NCBI GenBank assembly: GCA_020025115.1
Contig: JAHHSP010000014.1
Coordinates: forward strand, 1-18,951
Source of the DNA: Collinsella sp.
Lineage (GTDB): Bacteria > Actinomycetota > Coriobacteriia > Coriobacteriales > Coriobacteriaceae
Reading direction: 5' to 3'
Length of the DNA: 18,951 bases
This document shows, piece by piece, positions 15,201-18,951 of the stretch (its first letter is position 1; every line of letters starts with the position of its first letter). The notes beneath the pieces are model-generated. The model had not been told where the DNA came from, made no database searches, and worked only from the letters and a program-made list of their open reading frames with translations. The position numbers and the translations under genes are program-made.

Positions 15201-18200
15201 ACAAGACTCCTACGAGCATCAAGCTCACATGGGATAAGGTGGATGGCGCAACCGGCTACGAGCTGCTCATCGATGGCTCGCTGAACGCCGTTGGCGATGT
15301 GGTCGAATTCAACCATACCGACCTGCCGTATCACTCGACGCACACCTACCAGATTCGCTCGCGCAACGAGAACGGTTTCTCCGCATGGAGCGAGAAGATC
15401 GTGTCGACGTCTCTCGAGGACCCGTGGCGCAACACGCTGGCACCGGCCAAAAGCGGTAACGGGCTCGCGGTTGACTGGAACGGCGGCGACACCTGGGGCG
15501 AGCTCGGCTTTGCCTTCGATCACGATAAGAACACCATGTTCCACTCCGGGGACATCCCGGGCCTGAAGATCCCGATGACGATCGACTACGGCAAGGTGTA
15601 CGAACTCGATGAGTTCGTATACGTTCCGCGCGAGAACGCCGGCAACGGCAACATCTCCAAGATGAAGATCGAGACGAGCGTCGACGGCCAGCATTGGACT
15701 GAGCCGATTGAGGTGAACTGGACGCCGGACAATTCGGAGAAGACCGTTGATCTCGATGGCCGCCTTGCCCGGTACCTGCGCCTCACGCCGCTCGAGGGTA
15801 GATCGGGTCACTTCTCCGCAAACGAGCTGATCCTCAACAAGCAGGATGGCTCCACCGGTAGGCAGCTTGGGTCTTTGATCGGCAAGGAGACGGTCTGCGA
15901 CGAGGACTACGTCCACTTGAAGGGCAACGCCTTGGGCATCGAGCAGGGCGACGCATCCTGGGACAGCCATGTCGCGGGCCGCGGGGCGGACTTCAACATG
16001 AACGGCGCGTATGACGCGTACGACATCTCGGTCACCATGTCCAAGCTCGACGGAGGCACCAAGAAGACCGATAAGGTGTCCGGCGGCATCGTGTTGATTC
16101 CCAACAAGACGGAGGCCAAGCGCGGTGAGGTCGTCACGTTTGACGTGTACGCCGACGATGCCCGCGCGGTCAACGCCCTCGGTGCGCTCGTTCACTACGA
16201 TACCGAGAAGTTCAAGGTGGTTGACGGCAGCGTTGCGCAGGGCGCCGGGACCTTTGGCATGGAGAACCTGAACACGGTGAAGCGTCCCGGTTCGGTGAAC
16301 CTCACGCTCGCCAACAAGGGCGATCAAGATCTGTACAACGGGTCCGGTTCGGTTGCGACCTTCCAGCTCGAGGCGCTGCAGGACGGTCCGGTCGAGCTCA
16401 AGGACGCAACCGGTTGGCTCGTCGGCCCGCAAGGTGATTTTGTCGAGGCCGACCTACTCGCCAAGGGCGAGCTGCCCGAGGCCCCGCAAACCAGCACGCA
16501 CGAGCTCGAGCAGCGCGACTTTGACATCACCATCACCAACAACGCGCTGACCGAGGATAACGGCTCGAATGTGTCGCAGATGATTCAGGGCGGTAAGTTC
16601 AACCCGCTCTTCGATGGCGTTGAGAATCACGACGGCGGCTCGGGTTCCGGCTGCCTGGAGCTCAAATGGTCCACGACGACCGATGTGGTTTCCATCGACG
16701 GCATGAAGATCTCCTTCAAGCTCAAAGAGCCCCGCGCACTCAAAGAGGTGGAGCTTGTCAATCGTCGCGACGCCCGCGGCGAGGTCAATGGCAACGGTTT
16801 TGTTAAGAAGGTCGCGGCGACGATCACGTTCGAAGACGGCACGCAGGAGTTCGGCGGCGGCGAGTACGACACCGTGCAGGCCAAGTACGTGTTCGCCCCC
16901 TCTGCGGAGAACGCGAACAAGAAGGTGAAGCAGGTCGACATCAAGCCGCTCGAGACCAACAACGGCCCGCACATGTTGACGATCTCCGAAGTCAACTTCC
17001 GCTACGAGAAGGCGGGCGCGACCGCCGATGCCATCGAGCTCGGCGAGAACCAGACTTCGCTGTACGTCGGGGACCTTGCCTCGGTGAAGGCGAAGGTCTT
17101 GCCGCAGGACGACCGCTACCCCTACTTTACGGTCGAGTCTGATAACCCCTCCGTCGCTTCCGTGGTTTCGCGTACGGATGCCGACGGAAAGCAGGCATGG
17201 TATGTTCGCGGCGAGTCCGAGGGCACTGCAAAGATCACGGTGAAGGCCGCGGTCGACCCTTCAAAGACGGCCGAATACCAGGTCACGGTGAAGGCCGGTG
17301 CAGACACCAGGCCCCTGGAGGACGCCCTCGCCGAGGCCACCATGTTCAGCGCGGACGCCTATACGCCCGAGAGCTACGCTCAGCTCGAGCAGGCTGTGAA
17401 GGAGGCCCGTTCCCTGCTGAACGGCAACCCCACCAAGAGCCAGGTTCTTGCCGCCACGAACAAGGTCGAGAAGGCCGTCTCCGCTCTGAAGATGCGTCCG
17501 GTCGATGAGAAGACCCTCATCAACACCGAGGAAAACAAAGACACGGTGAATGTCGCATTTGCCACGAGCCAGGCGGGCGAGCATCCGATGGAGTATGCGC
17601 TCGACTACGATACCGAGAGCACTTGGCACTCGGATTACAGCGGGGCGCACAAGCTGCCCCAGGGGCTGATCTTCGACCTTGGGTCGGAGTACGACTTGAC
17701 GGACGTCACGTTCCTCGCACGTCATGACGGCGGCATCAACGGAGATGTTTTCGAGGCTCAGGTGTATGTCGGTTCGAGCGTGGACGAGCTCAAAGACGGC
17801 GGCACGCTGGTGGGGACTTTCAAGTTCGACAATAACGGCAAGGTTCTCAACAACCGCGATGAGTTCAAGCAGATGGCATTCGGCGCACGTCGCACGCAGT
17901 TTGTGAAGGTGCTGGCCACCCACGCCGGAGGCGATAAGACCGACGCGTACGCCTCCATGGCAGAGGTTCGCTTCTACGGGTCCAAGCCCGAGGTGCCCGG
18001 CAAGGTCGATGTGTCCAAGCTCGAGAAGCTCGTGGCCGATATCGAGGCCGAGAAGCTCGTGGCCGAGGATTATACGCAGGCGACTTGGGAGCCCTTTGCA
18101 AACGCGCTTCACGATGCCAAGGAACTGCTCAAGAATCCCGGTGGCGACCAGAAAGTGGTCGATGAGCTGGCAGAGCGACTGGGCAATGCCCGCAAGGCTC

Positions 18201-18709
18201 TGGTGAAGAGCGACGTGGCCCCGCAGGAGAAGCCGGATAAGACCGCCCTCGAGGCACTGGTCGCCGAGGCCGGTAAGCTCGACACCGAGGGCAAGACCTC
18301 CGCGCTGGTCGAGCGCCTGAACGCGGCCATCGCCGGTGCAAACGCCGTACTTGGGGACGACGCCGCGACCGACGAGCAGGTCAAGGCCGCCTTCGACGAG
18401 CTGAAGGACGCCATCGACGCGCTCAAGGGCGACAACGGTGGCGACAACAACGGTGGCGACAACGGCGACAACGGTAGCGACAACGGCGGCACCGGCGACA
18501 ACAACGGGTCCGACAACAGCGGCACCACGGGTGGCGGTTCCACCGGTGGCCAGGGGGCTGGCAACGGTTCCAACAAGGGCCAGGGCGCATCGAACGCCTC
18601 CGGTCTGCCTCAGACGGGCGACCCTGCGACGGTTGCCGTTGCAACGGCCGGAATCTCCGGCGCGATCGCCTCTTTCTTCGGCGCCTTCCGCCGTCGCCGG
18701 AATAAGTAG
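12290..18709 (+). CDS. Wall-anchored multimodular GH31 glycosidase, probable alpha-N-acetylgalactosaminidase
   Basis: A GTG start follows GGGGAAGGGG; the product is 2139 aa. A signal peptide ends near AQA33. The GH31 region (about 35-840) has the likely nucleophile D475 (ALKTDVAWVG) and acid/base D529 (IWTGDQYGG). This resembles the branch with Enterococcus faecalis alpha-GalNAc-ase more than the WxDMNE alpha-glucosidases; the activity is inferred. Downstream modules are approximately: Fn3 960-1042; discoidin/CBM32-like 1047-1185; dockerin-like 1191-1254 with an EF-hand-type loop D1234-N1236-N1238-D1242; cohesin-like 1262-1387; a discoidin-like beta domain 1404-1575; Big_2 Ig-like 1577-1668; FIVAR 1672-1737; CBM32 1742-1898; two FIVAR 1907-2047; and a Gly/Asn/Asp linker. 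LPQTG (2106-2110), a hydrophobic helix and RRRRNK end the protein, so sortase should attach it to peptidoglycan. Likely substrates are mucin O-glycans. It is a single-gene unit. Confidence 0.92.
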   Translation: MSEDSIFKRNWVKGSAVLATAALSLALAAPAQAAPLAKVKSATQGATENVVEVTFQGGDGADVKGRITFLEEGIFRYNVDPSGTFDEYAVPTNSKHSAHIQAQPDSDKDAYSHPKATVETNGGSILIKSGKTTITLDKETAKMKVSVGDKELFSEAAPIDLSSSSTVQTLDADAKEFFFGGGTQNGRFTHKGKTIKIANTNNWVDGGVASPNPFYWSSDGYGVLRNTFKPGSYDFGEADASQAKLSHEENEFDAYYFLSDGTSRAAVAQDVLDGYFDVTGDPVLLPEYAFYLGHLNAYNRDGWSKTGGGTKWETKYGKPAGEAGEVKYEKGYNANDNRPDGSMTSESLNGHGPSVAADGFKPKEFSDEFSAQQVIKDYEKADMPLGWFLPNDGYGAGYGQNGYGKTENNEAERNKAIDANVANLREFTDYANARGIETGLWTQSNLEPVANEQWHLQRDFKKEVEAGGISALKTDVAWVGSGYSFGLDGIKKAYDIATNDEFADRMRPNIVTLDGWAGTQRYGGIWTGDQYGGAWEYIRFHLPTYIGQSLSGNPNIGSDMDGIFAGAPIIATRDYQWKAFTPTMLDMDGWGSYRKSPMTHGDPYTGISRMYLKLKAQLMPYIYTSAASAANIDTGNGDTGLPMIRAMLLTDDSEFAASTETQYQYTFGKYFLVAPVYQNTADANNTGDDVRNGIYLPNYNKTKDGAVDEQNPTVWIDYFTGKQYRGGQVLNNFDAPLWKLPLFVQAGAIVPMYEENNNPQAISETNKKGLDKTRRIVEFWPAGDSEYTLFEDDGKTVNSNQKNVDGYGVVENVDYGKHVSTKITSKVEGDTATLTIGKSEGSYAGYNSKRSTTAVVNVTAAPSQIVYGGQQIEKVNDKAAFDKAKDDGKGAKAVWYYEQSPDLNTAPESEKFGETKITTTPKVYVFLPQTDVAQHEQKLVIKGFANDPKLGGNTLQQDLGTPAKLESTEENKTPTSIKLTWDKVDGATGYELLIDGSLNAVGDVVEFNHTDLPYHSTHTYQIRSRNENGFSAWSEKIVSTSLEDPWRNTLAPAKSGNGLAVDWNGGDTWGELGFAFDHDKNTMFHSGDIPGLKIPMTIDYGKVYELDEFVYVPRENAGNGNISKMKIETSVDGQHWTEPIEVNWTPDNSEKTVDLDGRLARYLRLTPLEGRSGHFSANELILNKQDGSTGRQLGSLIGKETVCDEDYVHLKGNALGIEQGDASWDSHVAGRGADFNMNGAYDAYDISVTMSKLDGGTKKTDKVSGGIVLIPNKTEAKRGEVVTFDVYADDARAVNALGALVHYDTEKFKVVDGSVAQGAGTFGMENLNTVKRPGSVNLTLANKGDQDLYNGSGSVATFQLEALQDGPVELKDATGWLVGPQGDFVEADLLAKGELPEAPQTSTHELEQRDFDITITNNALTEDNGSNVSQMIQGGKFNPLFDGVENHDGGSGSGCLELKWSTTTDVVSIDGMKISFKLKEPRALKEVELVNRRDARGEVNGNGFVKKVAATITFEDGTQEFGGGEYDTVQAKYVFAPSAENANKKVKQVDIKPLETNNGPHMLTISEVNFRYEKAGATADAIELGENQTSLYVGDLASVKAKVLPQDDRYPYFTVESDNPSVASVVSRTDADGKQAWYVRGESEGTAKITVKAAVDPSKTAEYQVTVKAGADTRPLEDALAEATMFSADAYTPESYAQLEQAVKEARSLLNGNPTKSQVLAATNKVEKAVSALKMRPVDEKTLINTEENKDTVNVAFATSQAGEHPMEYALDYDTESTWHSDYSGAHKLPQGLIFDLGSEYDLTDVTFLARHDGGINGDVFEAQVYVGSSVDELKDGGTLVGTFKFDNNGKVLNNRDEFKQMAFGARRTQFVKVLATHAGGDKTDAYASMAEVRFYGSKPEVPGKVDVSKLEKLVADIEAEKLVAEDYTQATWEPFANALHDAKELLKNPGGDQKVVDELAERLGNARKALVKSDVAPQEKPDKTALEALVAEAGKLDTEGKTSALVERLNAAIAGANAVLGDDAATDEQVKAAFDELKDAIDALKGDNGGDNNGGDNGDNGSDNGGTGDNNGSDNSGTTGGGSTGGQGAGNGSNKGQGASNASGLPQTGDPATVAVATAGISGAIASFFGAFRRRRNK
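18430..18600 (+). repeat. GGCGACAAC-type repeat encoding a Gly-Asp-Asn wall-spanning linker
   Basis: Imperfect repeats of GGCGACAACGGT and variants encode GDNGG-type units, passing into Ser/Thr/Gly-rich sequence just before LPQTG. Such low-complexity linkers span the cell wall in sortase substrates and are prone to length change by slippage. Confidence 0.8.
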
Positions 18710-18749
18710 CGTGCACGAGCGCTGAACTGCGTTCGATGATCTCGCGTGA

Positions 18750-18779
18750 GCCGGGTGCCTCGGGGCACCCGGCTTTTTT
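18750..18779 (+). terminator. Strong rho-independent terminator after the GH31 gene
   Basis: GCCGGGTGCC (18750-18759), loop TCGG, GGCACCCGGC (18764-18773), then six T residues. It lies 40 bp after the stop codon. Confidence 0.95.
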
Positions 18780-18893
18780 GTTGAAGGACTGGTTATCAAA
18801 TGCATAAATAAGGCATACGCTCACCAAATTACGAATAAAAATAATTTCCTACGCGAAACTCTGCAAAATCACGTACAATACCCCGAGACCATA

Positions 18894-18929
18894 CGGCCTT
18901 TAAGCCGGTACCGAGAGACCGCAAAGGGG
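18894..18929 (+). promoter_or_regulatory. PyrR-binding RNA leader motif overlapping a ribosome binding site
   Basis: The order of elements matches the PyrR anti-antiterminator/binding loop: CCTTTAA (18897-18903), stem CGGT (18906-18909), loop ACCGAGAG (18910-18917), stem ACCG (18918-18921) and AAAGG (18923-18927) pairing back to CCTTT. The right side of the lower stem is also the Shine-Dalgarno AAGGGG (18924-18929), five bases before the ATG at 18935. This is the actinobacterial layout, in which UMP-bound PyrR would block translation. A possible -10 (TACAAT, 18874-18879) lies just upstream. Confidence 0.7.
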
Positions 18930-18934
18930 ACGAG

Positions 18935-18951
18935 ATGGGTTTGAATCGCCC
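18935..18951 (+). CDS. Start of a gene cut by the window edge, probably pyrimidine-related
   Basis: ATG at 18935 follows AAGGGG by five bases; only M-G-L-N-R is visible. The protein itself gives no identification. The PyrR-type leader suggests a pyrimidine biosynthesis or uracil uptake gene, such as the first gene of a pyr operon. Confidence 0.6.

Noticed and set aside
18430..18600. Repeated GGCGACAAC units as a CRISPR-like array
   Set aside because: The repeats are short, in frame, without unique spacers, and encode the linker before LPQTG.
12782..18805. Long minus-strand open frames opposite the GH31 gene (about 653, 556 and 514 codons)
   Set aside because: They mirror the coding bias of the GH31 gene, show no recognisable motifs and lack ribosome binding sites; the plus-strand protein has clear domains throughout.

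Overview
The window looks like chromosomal DNA of a GC-rich, Gram-positive gut anaerobe, most likely a Coriobacteriia member such as Collinsella. This rests on Tat-exported redox proteins, a large sortase-anchored (LPQTG) glycosidase, an actinobacterial-style PyrR leader and overall codon usage. The genus call is inference from gene content, not from a marker gene.

Positions 1-5270 form a redox block. A 5'-incomplete gene resembling YdhW is followed by a NifU-like scaffold protein with an altered cysteine set. After a 263-bp regulatory gap come three tightly packed genes: a Tat-exported protein with four [4Fe-4S] motifs (YdhY-like), a tungsten/molybdenum aldehyde ferredoxin oxidoreductase family enzyme (YdhV-like), and a membrane-anchored NapC/NrfH-like cytochrome c with five possible haem motifs. 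Together they suggest an anaerobic aldehyde or carboxylate oxidoreductase passing electrons between the enzyme, the iron-sulfur protein and the cytochrome at the membrane. The natural substrate cannot be read from the sequence.

Positions 5271-7291 hold a terminator, a small TSCPD-family protein (TIGR03905 type), a Tat-type lipoprotein of unknown function, and a long inverted pair of a REP-like repeat. Positions 7292-9669 encode an OmpR/PhoB-type response regulator and a HAMP histidine kinase, separated by a strong terminator and another REP-like copy. Positions 9763-11640 hold a two-helix membrane protein translationally coupled to an M29 aminopeptidase, closed by a strong terminator. A tRNA-Lys(TTT) with its own promoter and terminator lies on the minus strand at 11842-11914.

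Positions 11952-18779 belong to one huge secreted, wall-anchored GH31 enzyme (2139 aa). Its catalytic domain resembles the alpha-N-acetylgalactosaminidase branch, followed by Fn3, discoidin/CBM32-like, dockerin-like, cohesin-like, Ig-like and FIVAR modules. This fits degradation of mucin-type O-glycans. Its leader carries palindromes and a possible structured RNA. At the 3' edge, a PyrR-binding RNA motif overlaps the ribosome binding site of a gene that starts at 18935 and runs out of the window, so a pyrimidine gene probably follows.
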